A DNA stretch of 64,000 bases, taken from JACVRW01 sp963716215. Lineage in GTDB: Bacteria; Actinomycetota; Thermoleophilia; Solirubrobacterales; Thermoleophilaceae. The stretch spans positions 806,001-870,000 of the forward strand of contig OY970298.1 of the NCBI GenBank assembly GCA_963716215.1, in the 5' to 3' direction. Position numbers and translations under genes: made by a program. Below the pieces are notes generated by a model, which had not been told where the DNA came from, searched no databases, and was given only the letters and a program-made list of their open reading frames with translations. Numbering within the stretch: the first letter of the stretch is position 1; each line of letters opens with the position of its first letter. Positions 26,812-35,559 of this stretch are shown in pieces.

Positions 26812-26853
26812 CTAAAATGTGGTGTCGCCGGTTCGATTCTCACCTTCCCCATC
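26812..26853 (+). repeat. tRNA-Phe 3'-half fragment (candidate attachment site)
   Basis: TGGTGTCGCCGGTTCGATTC at 26820-26839 is identical to tRNA-Phe bases 21874-21893, and AAAAT precedes both. Downstream the sequence diverges (TCACCTTCCCCATC against CGGCCCTCGCCATC) but keeps the outline of a tRNA end. The T-stem can no longer pair, so this is not a working tRNA. It marks the right end of the accessory tract. Confidence 0.82.
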
Positions 26854-26895
26854 GTTTCTGCGCGGTCGGTAGCTACGTGAGATGATCGGCCCGGT

Positions 26896-27828
26896 TTGGA
26901 ACTCGCGGTCCACTCGCCGCTCATGGAGTTCGGCGACGAGGGGCAGTCGCTGGAACGTCTCACGCGCGCGGTCGACGCCGCGCGGGACTGCGGCTTCGCC
27001 GCGGTTTCCTCCAACGACCACTTCCTGTTCCAGACGCCGTGGCTCGACGGCCTGACGGCGCTGGCCGCCGTGATCGACCGATCCGGCGACATGGAGCTCG
27101 CAACGACGATCGCGCTGGTCTCGCTTCGCGGTCCCGTGCCCCTCGCAAAGACATTGGCCGCGTTGGATCTCCTGTCCGACGGGCGTGTGATTGCCGGCGT
27201 CGGCCCCGGCTCATCGGAGCGTGACTACGACGCGGTCGGCGTGCCCTACGAGGAGCGCTGGGAGCGCTTCGAGGAAGCCACCGCCATCCTGCGCTCACTC
27301 CTGCGAGGCGAGCCGCCGCCCGAGGCCCTCCGCCACTACTCCGTTCCCGGCTCCGAGCTGGCGCCCGCTCCGCGCCGGCCCGGCGGCGTCCCGGTCTGGA
27401 TCGGGAGCTGGGGCTCGGAGGCCGGTCTTCGGCGCGTCGCGCGCCTCGCCGACGGGTGGCTCGCATCGGCCTACAACACGACGCCCGACGGCTTCAAGGC
27501 CGCGAAGCAGTCGCTGTCCGAGCAGCTTCGCGCCCATGGAAAGAACCCCGATCGGTTCCCCAACGCGCTCGCGACGATGTGGACCTGGGTCACCGAGGAC
27601 TCCCGCGACGCTGACCGAGTGCTGCGAGACGTTCTGGGTCCGATGCTCAAGCGCGATCCGGATGCCCTGCGCGACCAGCTGTGCATCGGATCAGCCGAGC
27701 ACTGCGCGGAGCTGCTCTCACGCTACGCGCAAGCAGGCTGTGAGCGCGTCTACCTCTGGCCGCTCGGCGACGAGCCCCGCCAGATCGAGCTCGCTGCGAC
27801 GACCGTGCTGCCAGCCATCGAGGCCTGA
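26896..27828 (+). CDS. LLM-class (luciferase-like) flavin/F420-dependent oxidoreductase
   Basis: A 310-residue TIM-barrel oxidoreductase. MELAVHSPLMEFGDEGQSLE starts at TTG 26896. LAKTLAALDLLSDGRVIAGV, with GPGSSERDYDAVG following, and PVWIGSWGSEAGLRRVARLADGW are characteristic. Such enzymes use FMNH2 or F420 to oxidise or hydroxylate small molecules. It sits just outside the tRNA-fragment end of the accessory tract and converges on the methionine-synthase-like gene. Confidence 0.87.
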   Translation: MELAVHSPLMEFGDEGQSLERLTRAVDAARDCGFAAVSSNDHFLFQTPWLDGLTALAAVIDRSGDMELATTIALVSLRGPVPLAKTLAALDLLSDGRVIAGVGPGSSERDYDAVGVPYEERWERFEEATAILRSLLRGEPPPEALRHYSVPGSELAPAPRRPGGVPVWIGSWGSEAGLRRVARLADGWLASAYNTTPDGFKAAKQSLSEQLRAHGKNPDRFPNALATMWTWVTEDSRDADRVLRDVLGPMLKRDPDALRDQLCIGSAEHCAELLSRYAQAGCERVYLWPLGDEPRQIELAATTVLPAIEA

Positions 27829-27844
27829 ACGACCCGACGGCGCC

Positions 27845-28877
27845 TTAGAGCTCCCGGCGGACGATCTCCGCACCGGCGACCAGCGCCTCGAGCTTCGCGA
27901 ACGCGACGTCGTGGGGCAGGTACTTCATGCCACAGTCGGGTGCCGGCATGAGGCGCTCGGGAGGGACATGCTCGAGCGCCTGTCGGATCCGCTGCGCCAC
28001 GAGCTCCGGCGTCTCGACGGCGTAATCGGCGTTGTCGATAACGCCCAGGATGATCGTCTTCTCACGTACCCGCGCGAGGATCGAGACATCGAGCTTCGGC
28101 TGCGCCGCCTCGATCGAGAGCTGCCGCACGGAGCACTCGTTCAACTCCTCGAGGAACGAGTAGGCGGCCGGCTTTTCCTGGACGGAGTAGTGGCCGTAGC
28201 CAAAGCAAATATGGAGGGCGGTGGTCCCCTCGATGCTGTCGAGCGCCCTGTTGATGACCTCGACGCCGTAATCCCGTGCCTGCTCGGGCCTGGCCTCGAG
28301 GTAGGGCTCGTCGAGCTGAACCACGTCGGCGCCGGCGCCGAACAGGGCCCGGACCTCGTCGTTCACGGCCGCTGCGAAGTCGAGCGCCATTCCCCGCTCG
28401 TCCAGGTAGTGCTCGTCCTGCGTCTGCTGGGCCATCGTGAATGGCCCAGGGATCGTGATCTTGATCGGTTTTATCAGTCGCGCGCCGTAGGAACTCCACG
28501 TCGCCGACCTCGACGGGCGCGACCCGACGGATCGGACCCACGATGCGAGGCGCGAGGTTCTCGGCCCCGTTGCGCTCGACGAAGACGCCAGGGTTGTCGA
28601 GGTCAATGCCAGAGAGCGCATTCGCGAAGCGGTTCGAATAACTCTCACGACGGATCTCGCCATCCGTGACGACATCGATCCCCGCGCGCTCCATGGCGCG
28701 GACCGCGAGGATCGTCGCGTCGTCCTGCGCCTGCTCGAGAAACTCGCCCGGGACGCGCCAGAGCTCGCGAGCCACTGCGCGCGGCGGCAGCCGCTTCTGG
28801 AGCTGCTGACGGTCGATGAGCCAGTCCGGCTGCGGGTAGCTTCCGACGACGGTCGTTACGAGACTGGCCACAGCCAT
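27845..28877 (-). CDS. core methionine-synthase-like (MetE C-terminal type) methyltransferase, one-base frame break
   Basis: About 343 residues with only the catalytic barrel of cobalamin-independent methionine synthase. The first part reads TTVVGSYPQPDWL and GIDVVTDGEIRRESY. After the break come ITIPGPFTMAQQ, VVQLDEPYLEAR, ALHICFGYGH (His and Cys zinc ligands), QLSIEAAQPK (Glu ligand) and MPAPDCGMKYLP (Cys ligand). The two halves lie in different frames; deleting one T from the TTTT run at 28469-28472 joins them as RRATDKPIKITIPGPF. Short MetE relatives transfer methyl groups to homocysteine or other thiols from donors other than folate. It is followed upstream by the ABC genes, one base from the permease stop. 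Confidence 0.82.
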
Positions 28878-28879
28878 GG

Positions 28880-29902
28880 CTACTTGATCACCAGCTTTCT
28901 CTGCGAGGCCATCGTCAGGACCGCGGCCACAACGATTACGGCGCCCTTGATGACGGTTTGCGTATAGGTCTCGACGCCCATCTGGTTCAGGCCGTTCGAG
29001 AGCACGGTCAGGATGAGAACGCCGAGCACCGTCCGCTCGACGCCCCCGACGCCCCCGGACAAGGCGGTCCCGCCGATCACGATCGCCGCGATCGAGTCGA
29101 GCAGCAACGTATTGCCGAGCGACGGTCCGGCAACTCCCAGCTGCGCCGACAGCAACAGGCCGGCGAGAGCGGCGGTGACCGCCGAGAGCATCATCGCCAG
29201 CACCTTGACCCGATTCACCCTGACTCCAGCAAGGCGGACGACCGTCTCGTTGCCGCCGAGGGCGTACAGGTAGAGCCCGAAACGCGTACGGCGGCTCATG
29301 AACCAGACGATCGCGAGGGCGAGCAGGGCGATCAGCGCCGCATTCTGCACGTGCGGGACGAGCTGGCCGGTCGCGAGGTCTGCGATGTTCGGCGCGTTGA
29401 AGCTGAGTGACGCCCCGTCCAGGATCATCAGGCCGACGCCCAGGAAGAGCGACAGGGTTCCGAGCGTCGTGATGAACGAAGGCACTCGCCCATACGCGAA
29501 CACGACGCCGTTGACTAACCCTGCTGCCATGCCGACACCGATCGTCAGCAGGACGACCAGGGCGACGCTAGTGGTTCCCGACCCGAGCGCCTTGGCGAGG
29601 ATCGCTCCGGTGAGGAGCGCTGTCGATCCGACCGCGAGATCGACGCTGCCCATGACGATGACGAGCGTCGCGCCGAGCGCCGCCAGCAACAGGATGCCGG
29701 CCTGTCCGCTCATGAAGGTGATGTTCTGCGTGCTGAGAAAAGCGTCGGTCCCGGCGCTGAACCAAACGATCATCGCGACCAGGACGGAGATGGGGAGGAT
29801 GGTCCGGACGGCGTCGTCCGCGGTGATCCTGGGCAGGTGAAGACGCCCGGGGAGCGTCTGGACCGCTGTTTCCGTCCTGTCGATGTTCACGCTCGTCCTC
29901 AA
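28880..29902 (-). CDS. sugar-type ABC transporter permease (RbsC/BPD_transp_2)
   Basis: A 340-residue permease with about nine hydrophobic segments. ATLVIVMGSVDLAVGSTALL, VNGVVFAYGRVPSFITTLGT, and FGLYLYALGGNETVVRLAGV with VNRVKV are family motifs of ribose/galactose/autoinducer-2 importers. The TTG at 29902 overlaps the ATPase stop (TTGA). Part of the binding protein-ATPase-permease operon. Confidence 0.9.
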   Translation of the reverse strand: MRTSVNIDRTETAVQTLPGRLHLPRITADDAVRTILPISVLVAMIVWFSAGTDAFLSTQNITFMSGQAGILLLAALGATLVIVMGSVDLAVGSTALLTGAILAKALGSGTTSVALVVLLTIGVGMAAGLVNGVVFAYGRVPSFITTLGTLSLFLGVGLMILDGASLSFNAPNIADLATGQLVPHVQNAALIALLALAIVWFMSRRTRFGLYLYALGGNETVVRLAGVRVNRVKVLAMMLSAVTAALAGLLLSAQLGVAGPSLGNTLLLDSIAAIVIGGTALSGGVGGVERTVLGVLILTVLSNGLNQMGVETYTQTVIKGAVIVVAAVLTMASQRKLVIK

Positions 29903-31480
29903 CTGGTGAGCGCCACCTCGACGCCCGGGATCATCCAGGCCACGAGGTCGTGCTCGGTTGGCTGCTCGGCGGAGGCGTCCACCAGGCGAATCAGCCGACC
30001 GTTCGTCACGACCGCGACGCGGTTCGAGAGACCGATCAACTCAGGGAGGTCGTCGCTGATCACGACGACCGACGTACCTTCCGAGCGATCCGTCGGATGA
30101 TCTCGTAGATGCTCTCGCGAGCTCCCGTGTCCACGCCCTGGGTCGGCGTGTCGAGAACGATCACCGCCGGGTCGCGCAGAAGCCACTTGGCAAGCAGGAC
30201 CTTCTGCTGGTTGCCTCCCGATAGGGATGAGACCGGCGCATCGATGCTCGGGGCCACGATCCCGAGCTCGTCGACGAACTGGCGGGCTACCCGCCGAGCC
30301 GCCGCGCGCCTCCACACCCCACCGGCCGACGTCGCGAAGCGGTCGTGCAGAGAGGCCAGCTGAATGTTGTCGACGATCGAGGCGCCCGAGATCAGCCCGT
30401 TTCGCTGCCGATCGGCGGGGACGAAGCCGACGCCGGCGGCGACCGCTCCGGCCACTCCACCTCGAACGACTCGGCCGTCCACCCGGATCTGCCCGGCGCT
30501 CAACGGCTGGACGCCCGCGATGGCCTCCCCGAGCTCCCTCTTTCCGGATCCCTCCGTGCCCGCGACGCCAAGGATCTCCCCCGGCGCGACGGTGAACGAC
30601 GCCTCGACCAGAGACGGCGGCGCACTCGCGCCTTCGACCGTCAACCGTGCGGCTTCACGTTCGGGCGCCTCGACCTCGAGTCGGTCGCGCTCGAGGTAGT
30701 AGTTCTCTGCGCGGACGCGGCCGACCATCAAGCGATGAAGCTCGCCCTCGCCGATGCCGTTCGCCTCTCGCTCGGCGACCTTGTCTCCGTCCTTCAGAAC
30801 GACAATGCGCCCGCAGGTCCGCAGCACCTCGGGCAGGCGATGGGAGACGAAGACGACGGCCGCCCGCTCCCGAAGCTGTCCGAGCAGGCGGAGGAAGTTC
30901 TCCTCGTGCTCCTGGTCGAGCGCCGTCGTCGGCTCGTCGAACAGAACGAGCGGGTGCTCGATCTCGAGCAGGTCGGCGAGGCCGGTGACGCGGGCGATGT
31001 CGAGGCTCTGGCGCGCGCCCGGGCTCAGCTTCCCGACCGGGGTTCGGACGTTCAGCCGCTCGACGCCGGCGCGCGCCAGCACCCCCTTGGTGGCTTGCTT
31101 CATCCGCTTCCGGCCGAGTGTCCGTAGCGGCGTGCGGAACAGATGCTCCACCCGAAGAACATGTTCTCGTAGGCGGGGAGCAGGTCGATCAATGCCGGGT
31201 CTTGGAAGACGCGGAAGATTCCGAGCGCGTTGGCTTCGTGGTAGTTCTGCGGCTCGATCGGCTCGCCGCGAAGGCGTAGGTCGCCCGCGTCCGGCCGGAG
31301 TACGCCGCAGACGATGTTCAGGAGGGTGCTCTTCCCGGCCCCGTTCTCGCCGATCAGTCCGAGCACCTCGCCCTCGCGGACGGTCACGTCGACACCCTTC
31401 AGGGCGTGCTGACCGCCGAAGGACTTCTCGACGCCGACCGCTTCGAAGAAAGGTGCGGGCGGGCTCACCGCCATCGTCAC
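29899..31480 (-). CDS. sugar-type ABC transporter ATPase with two nucleotide domains, two frame breaks
   Basis: An RbsA/MglA-like protein in three frames. Segment 1 (31480 to about 31150) holds GLIGENGAGKSTLLNIVCG. Segment 2 (to about 30080) holds the degenerate first signature LSPGARQSLDIARV, LVLFDEPTTALD, then the second domain GVAGTEGSGKRELGEAIAG and SLSGGNQQKVLLAKWLLRD. Segment 3 (to 29899) ends SVVVISDDLPELIGLSNRV and EHDLVAWMIPG. One missing G at each of about 31148 and 30081 restores a single reading frame across well-conserved text. The start GTG overlaps the binding-protein stop (GTGA). Confidence 0.85.
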
Positions 31481-32835
31481 GCGTTTACGGGCGAGGGGCC
31501 GAGTACGTCGATCTTGTAGTGATCCGCGTAGAGCTCGCGGATCTTGTCGAACGCGCCCTCCTCCTTCGCCTTCGTGTACGCGGCTGGGTACTCGTACCCG
31601 TCAGGCTTGCGCTGGGCGTTCTCGAACAGCGCGTCGATGTCGTCGATCGGGTAGGCCTGGAACTGAAGGTCCCAGTCGTCAGGGTGGAGCGTGCGCGACA
31701 AGCGCGGCGCGCTGAACTGCTTCTCGATCGGTGAGTCGACGTAGCGGGCCAGGTACGGGTCGACGTTGTCCTGGGTGAGGATCACCGACTTCCACGTGAA
31801 CATGCGCTCCGCTTCGTCCGGCTTCCAGCCGTTGAGGTGATCGAAGAGGTTGACCGTGATCTGGTACGAGGCGTAGGAGGGGACATTTCCGGTCGTTGCC
31901 AGTTGGAACCCGTCGCGCACGTTCTTGACGCCCTGAACGGAGCCGTTCGTACCGATCACGAAGATGTCCTTGCCCGGCTCCTTGCCGGCGGCCCTGATCG
32001 CGGCGATCGAACCGATGGCGGCGTCGTCGTTGATGGCCGCGATCCCCACCGTGTCGGGGTACTTGCTCAGGAGGGACGCCGTCGCCTCCTGCGCGACCTG
32101 CGGGTCGTAGTTGCTGTCGAGTTCACCGGCGAACTTGACCTTCGGATACTTGGCGAGCGATTCGAGGAACCCGGCCTTGCGCAGGCCCCCGGTCACGTCG
32201 GCGCCAGGGCTGCCGGCGATGCGAACCACCGTCCCTTCGCCTCCGATCGCCTCGAACAGGAGATCCGCCGACTTGGCGGTAGCCCACAGCTCGTCGGCGA
32301 TGATGAATTCGGTGTAGTACCGACCCTCGTCCCACGGCGTGTGCCACGGCTGCGTCGTCCAGGCGGCCGCGAAGTGCATCTCGTTGTCGTTGGCCGACTG
32401 GGCAAGCGTGCGAACGAGGCCGCCGTCGGCGGCCAGGATGTAGGTGCCCTTGACACCCTGGGTGAGCGCCTGGTTGAACGAGTCCTGCTGGACTGCTGGA
32501 TCGGCCCGCCCGTCGAAGTGGACCGACTTGAGGCCGAGCTGGTCGGCCGCCGCCTGGGCGCCCTTGTCCATTTCGACGTTGTAGTCGTTGATCAGCCCGA
32601 AGTGGATGATCGCGATCTTCCCGTCGCTGGCCGCGGTCGCGGGCACGTTCGCGCTGCCAGCGTCGTCGTCGTCACCCCCGCAGGCGCCCAGCAGGCTGGC
32701 ACCGCTGCCGGCGGCGACGGTCCCGGCGAGTACGCGAACAAACTGCCGGCGGCTCACGCCATGCGTGTCGAAGCGCTCGAGGAAGTGATCTACCAGGCTG
32801 CGGTCGAGGTTTCGTGTGGGATCGATCTGTGCCAT
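31477..32835 (-). CDS. sugar-type ABC transporter substrate-binding lipoprotein
   Basis: A 452-residue periplasmic-binding-protein-fold receptor (Peripla_BP_4 type). It has a twin-arginine signal (VSRRQFVRVLAG) and a lipobox (LLGAC), so it is exported folded and lipid-anchored. Binding-fold marks include FGLINDYNVEMDKGAQAAAD, FVIGTNGSVQGVKNVRDG and repeated AAINDDAAIGSIAAIRAAG. It heads the operon with the ATPase and permease. The protein is longer than typical ribose-binding proteins, with about 80 extra C-terminal residues. The nearby acetamidase suggests the cargo may be an amide or a glycosylated amide rather than a simple sugar. Confidence 0.9.
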   Translation of the reverse strand: MAQIDPTRNLDRSLVDHFLERFDTHGVSRRQFVRVLAGTVAAGSGASLLGACGGDDDDAGSANVPATAASDGKIAIIHFGLINDYNVEMDKGAQAAADQLGLKSVHFDGRADPAVQQDSFNQALTQGVKGTYILAADGGLVRTLAQSANDNEMHFAAAWTTQPWHTPWDEGRYYTEFIIADELWATAKSADLLFEAIGGEGTVVRIAGSPGADVTGGLRKAGFLESLAKYPKVKFAGELDSNYDPQVAQEATASLLSKYPDTVGIAAINDDAAIGSIAAIRAAGKEPGKDIFVIGTNGSVQGVKNVRDGFQLATTGNVPSYASYQITVNLFDHLNGWKPDEAERMFTWKSVILTQDNVDPYLARYVDSPIEKQFSAPRLSRTLHPDDWDLQFQAYPIDDIDALFENAQRKPDGYEYPAAYTKAKEEGAFDKIRELYADHYKIDVLGPSPVNA

Positions 32836-32850
32836 GTGTCACTTATCCCT

Positions 32851-33957
32851 TCAATCGAAAATGTCCATCGGAAGCATCACTGACACAATTACGTTGGGGA
32901 CGTCCACAACCTCGCTAGCTCGCAAGTCGGCCGCGACGCTCACGAGGACGTAGGCCTGTTCAGGCGTATAGCCGCGCTCATCCGTCAGATAGGCCACCAT
33001 CTCCTCGACGGCCACCTTCGCCGCGAGGGTGAGGTCGAGATATTCGTTGTTGCCCTCCGAGTCGATCGGAAGGCCGGTGGTGACGAAGTAGTGCCGCTCA
33101 GGGGCCGGCTGGTCCGTGAACTCGAAAAACGGATAACGCGAACTCCAGCTGATGTCGGCGGCCTTCCGGACCCCGAACCGCACGCGGGCTCGGGCGTGTA
33201 TCTCGATGGCCGTGCCGCAGGTCTCACCGTCGCCCTGCGCGAAATGCGCGTCGCCGGCCGAGAAGAGAGCGCCGGGGACCTCGACCGGAAGGGCAAGGCG
33301 GCTGCCGGCAGTCAACTGCTTGATATCCAGGTTGCCGCCGGTCTCGCGAGGTGGGACCGTGCGAAGGCCCTCGGCAGCGATTGGCGCGGTGCTCGGAACC
33401 GCGCCGTCGATATCGGGCAGCCAGAAGGTCCGGCCCCTGCGCGAGAGCTCCTCCTCACGTTCAGAGAACCGCGCCAGTCGGTCGCGCGACGGGGCAACGC
33501 CCATTACACCGAGGAACGGCTCACCGGGGATAGCGACTCCTGGCAGGTCAGGCGAACGTGCGACGCCGTTCTCGATGTGCCAGCGCACCACGAAGGGCTC
33601 GGTGAACTGGTCGCTGAGGAGCCCAAACCCTGGCGAGACGGTTGTCCAACCAAATTGGTCCGACTCGATCTCGAGCACCTCGATCAACAGGAGGTCACCT
33701 GGCTCCGCGCCGTCGATATAGAACGGACCGGTCAACGGATGTGCGCGGTTCAAGTCGAGCTCCGCGAGACTCGCGAGAGTGGACTCGGCGGTGACTTGCC
33801 CGTCTAGTCCGTCCCGTACGTCGAAAGTGACTGTCTCCCCGGGAGCAACATGTGCGATGGGAGGGATTTCCGGATGCCAGCGGTTGTGCCCTTCGACAGC
33901 CGACTCGAGCAGGGGGGTCCGCACATCGAAAGCGAAGACGCGATCGGGCAATGACAT
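32851..33957 (-). CDS. acetamidase/formamidase
   Basis: A 368-residue FmdA/AmdA-family amidase that hydrolyses short-chain amides to acid and ammonia. Typical segments are GHNRWHPEIPPIAHVAPGE, HPLTGPFYIDGAEPGDLL, GDAHFAQGDGE and SVAADLRASEVVDVPNVIVS. The ATG at 33957 (MSLPDRVFAFDV) is preferred; an upstream extension to 34092 is Cys/Arg-rich and antisense to the ArsR promoter region. It lies 15 bases upstream of the ABC binding protein and probably shares its transcript. Confidence 0.9.
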   Translation of the reverse strand: MSLPDRVFAFDVRTPLLESAVEGHNRWHPEIPPIAHVAPGETVTFDVRDGLDGQVTAESTLASLAELDLNRAHPLTGPFYIDGAEPGDLLLIEVLEIESDQFGWTTVSPGFGLLSDQFTEPFVVRWHIENGVARSPDLPGVAIPGEPFLGVMGVAPSRDRLARFSEREEELSRRGRTFWLPDIDGAVPSTAPIAAEGLRTVPPRETGGNLDIKQLTAGSRLALPVEVPGALFSAGDAHFAQGDGETCGTAIEIHARARVRFGVRKAADISWSSRYPFFEFTDQPAPERHYFVTTGLPIDSEGNNEYLDLTLAAKVAVEEMVAYLTDERGYTPEQAYVLVSVAADLRASEVVDVPNVIVSVMLPMDIFD

Positions 33958-34153
33958 ATCCAAGAGGTGCTGGTCGGATAAACGGAACGATGGTTCAGAA
34001 CGAGAGCAGATAGTTGCGCACCGGAATGGCCATGTCAAGAGCACCGCAAGCAGACACGCGGACTCGCCGACGAGTCCGTGGCTTTCACGCACGGGTGGCG
34101 TGGTTGCCTCCCCGAAGAGTCCGCGGGCTTACATCGGGCGGCGTCTCCTCTAA

Positions 34154-34175
34154 CCTACAACCGAATGGTTGTAGG
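34154..34175 (+). promoter_or_regulatory. palindromic ArsR-type operator overlapping the start codon
   Basis: CCTACAACC-GAAT-GGTTGTAGG is a perfect nine-base-pair inverted repeat. The ArsR start codon ATG lies at 34165-34167, inside it. This is the expected site for an autorepressing winged-helix dimer. Confidence 0.8.
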
Positions 34176-34509
34176 TGAATCGACCGACAGGGAGGCGGAC
34201 CGTCTGTTCCACGCGCTGGCCGACGCCACCCGTCGGGACATCCTCCATCGCTGCATCCACGGCGAGCCGTCAGTGTCGCGACTCGCCGACGGCTACCCGC
34301 TGAGCTTCGCCGCGGTGCAGAAGCACGTCTCGGTGCTGGAGCGGGCCGGTCTGGTCACCAAGGAGCGTCGTGGGCGGGAGCAGCTCGTGCGCACGGACGG
34401 CGACGCGGTGGCGCGGGCGCGACGCGTGCTCGACGAGCTCGAGGTGGCCTGGCGCGGACGTGTGGACCGGATGGCCGATCTGCTGGCGTCACCCGAGGAG
34501 GGCGGATGA
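34165..34509 (+). CDS. ArsR-family transcriptional regulator
   Basis: A 114-residue winged-helix protein: DRLFHALADATRRDILHRCI, the recognition helix region FAAVQKHVSVLERAGLV and the wing TKERRGREQLVRT. It lacks metal-binding Cys pairs, so it belongs to the SdpR-like group that often controls SRPBCC proteins. A perfect palindrome covers its start codon, implying autorepression. Its stop overlaps the SRPBCC start (ATGA). Confidence 0.9.
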   Translation: MVVGESTDREADRLFHALADATRRDILHRCIHGEPSVSRLADGYPLSFAAVQKHVSVLERAGLVTKERRGREQLVRTDGDAVARARRVLDELEVAWRGRVDRMADLLASPEEGG

Positions 34510-35007
34510 CCGTCATCAGCGTCGAGAAGGACGTCGAGCAGCCTGAGCCTCACCCTGGTCGCAGAGTTCGAGGCCCCGATCGAGCGGGTGTGGCAGCTGT
34601 GGGACGACCCCCGGCAGCTGGAGCGCTGGTGGGGGCCGCCGACCCACCCGGCGACCGTTGAGAAGCACGACCTGGCCGCCGGCGGTGCGGTCGCCTACTT
34701 CATGACCGGTCCGGAGGGCGAGCAGTCCCGCGGCTGGTGGCGCGTCACGTCGGTCGACCCGCCCAAGTCGCTCGAGTTCACCGACGGATTCGCCAACCCC
34801 GACGGGACACCGAACGCGAAGACCCCGACGACCGCCGTGCAGGTGCGACTCACCGAGCAGGAAGGCGGGACGCGGATGGAGCTGCGCTTCGCCTTCGACT
34901 CCACCGAGCACATGGACCAGCTGGAGCGGTGGGGCGCGTTCGAGGTGTTCCCCCAGTCGGTCGGCCAGATGGACGCCCTGCTAAGCCAAGCCCAGGAGGC
35001 CCCCTAA
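34506..35007 (+). CDS. SRPBCC/AHSA1-family protein, one-base frame break near the start
   Basis: A roughly 165-residue START-like domain protein. The ATG at 34506 gives MTVISVEKDVEQ and then loses frame. Removing one C at 34542-34543 continues it as LSLTLVAEFEAPIERVWQLW, DDPRQLERWWGPPTHPATV and FDSTEHMDQLERWGAFEVF. Without the correction the next start would be GTG 34588, cutting off the first two strands of the fold. It sits between ArsR and the RibD-C gene in one operon. Confidence 0.83.
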
Positions 35008-35555
35008 TGCGCAAGATCAAATCGAACTTCTTCATCTCCCTCGACGGCGTCGTCGAGTCGCCCGACAAGTGGCACTTCCCCTACTTCGACGACGAGATGG
35101 GCGCCGCCGTCGGCGCCGGCTTCGCCACCGCGGACGCCATGCTGATGGGCCGCGTGCTCTACGACGAGTGGGCCGCTTACTGGCCCGAGCATGCCGACGA
35201 TCCGTTCGGCGACGTCATGAACTCGATGAAGAAGTACGTCGTCTCCGACAGCCTGCAGACGGCGGACTGGGAGAACTCGGAGATCGTCAGCGGCGACGTC
35301 GCCACCAAGCTCGGCGACATCAAGGCCCAGGACGGTGGCGACATCGCCATGTCCGGCAGCGCCACCACCGTCCGCTGGCTGCTGCGCGAGGGCCTGCTCG
35401 ACGAGCTCAACCTGCTCGTACACCCGATCGCGGTCGGCGACGGCCTCGCCCGGCTCTTTCCGCCGGACGAGCCGACCATCCCGCTCCAGCTCCGGAGCGC
35501 CGAGACGTTCGAGAGCGGCGTGCTCAACCTCAGCTACGCGCGCGCCAAGGACTGA
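35007..35555 (+). CDS. RibD C-terminal/DHFR-like reductase family protein
   Basis: A 182-residue reductase-fold protein: MRKIKSNFFISLDGVVESPD, ADAMLMGRVLYDEWAAYW, KKYVVSDSLQTADWENSE, IAMSGSATTVRWLLREGLLDEL and FESGVLNLSYARAKD. The ATG overlaps the SRPBCC stop (TAATG) and follows an AGGAGG sequence, so translation is coupled. ArsR-SRPBCC-RibD-C sets are common in actinobacteria. Third member of this family in the window. Confidence 0.87.
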   Translation: MRKIKSNFFISLDGVVESPDKWHFPYFDDEMGAAVGAGFATADAMLMGRVLYDEWAAYWPEHADDPFGDVMNSMKKYVVSDSLQTADWENSEIVSGDVATKLGDIKAQDGGDIAMSGSATTVRWLLREGLLDELNLLVHPIAVGDGLARLFPPDEPTIPLQLRSAETFESGVLNLSYARAKD

Positions 35556-35559
35556 GTCC

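Noticed and set aside
26622..27092. Minus-strand 156-codon frame over the GNAT end, the tRNA fragment and the LLM start.
   Set aside because: Antisense to two good genes and to the tRNA fragment; no coding character.
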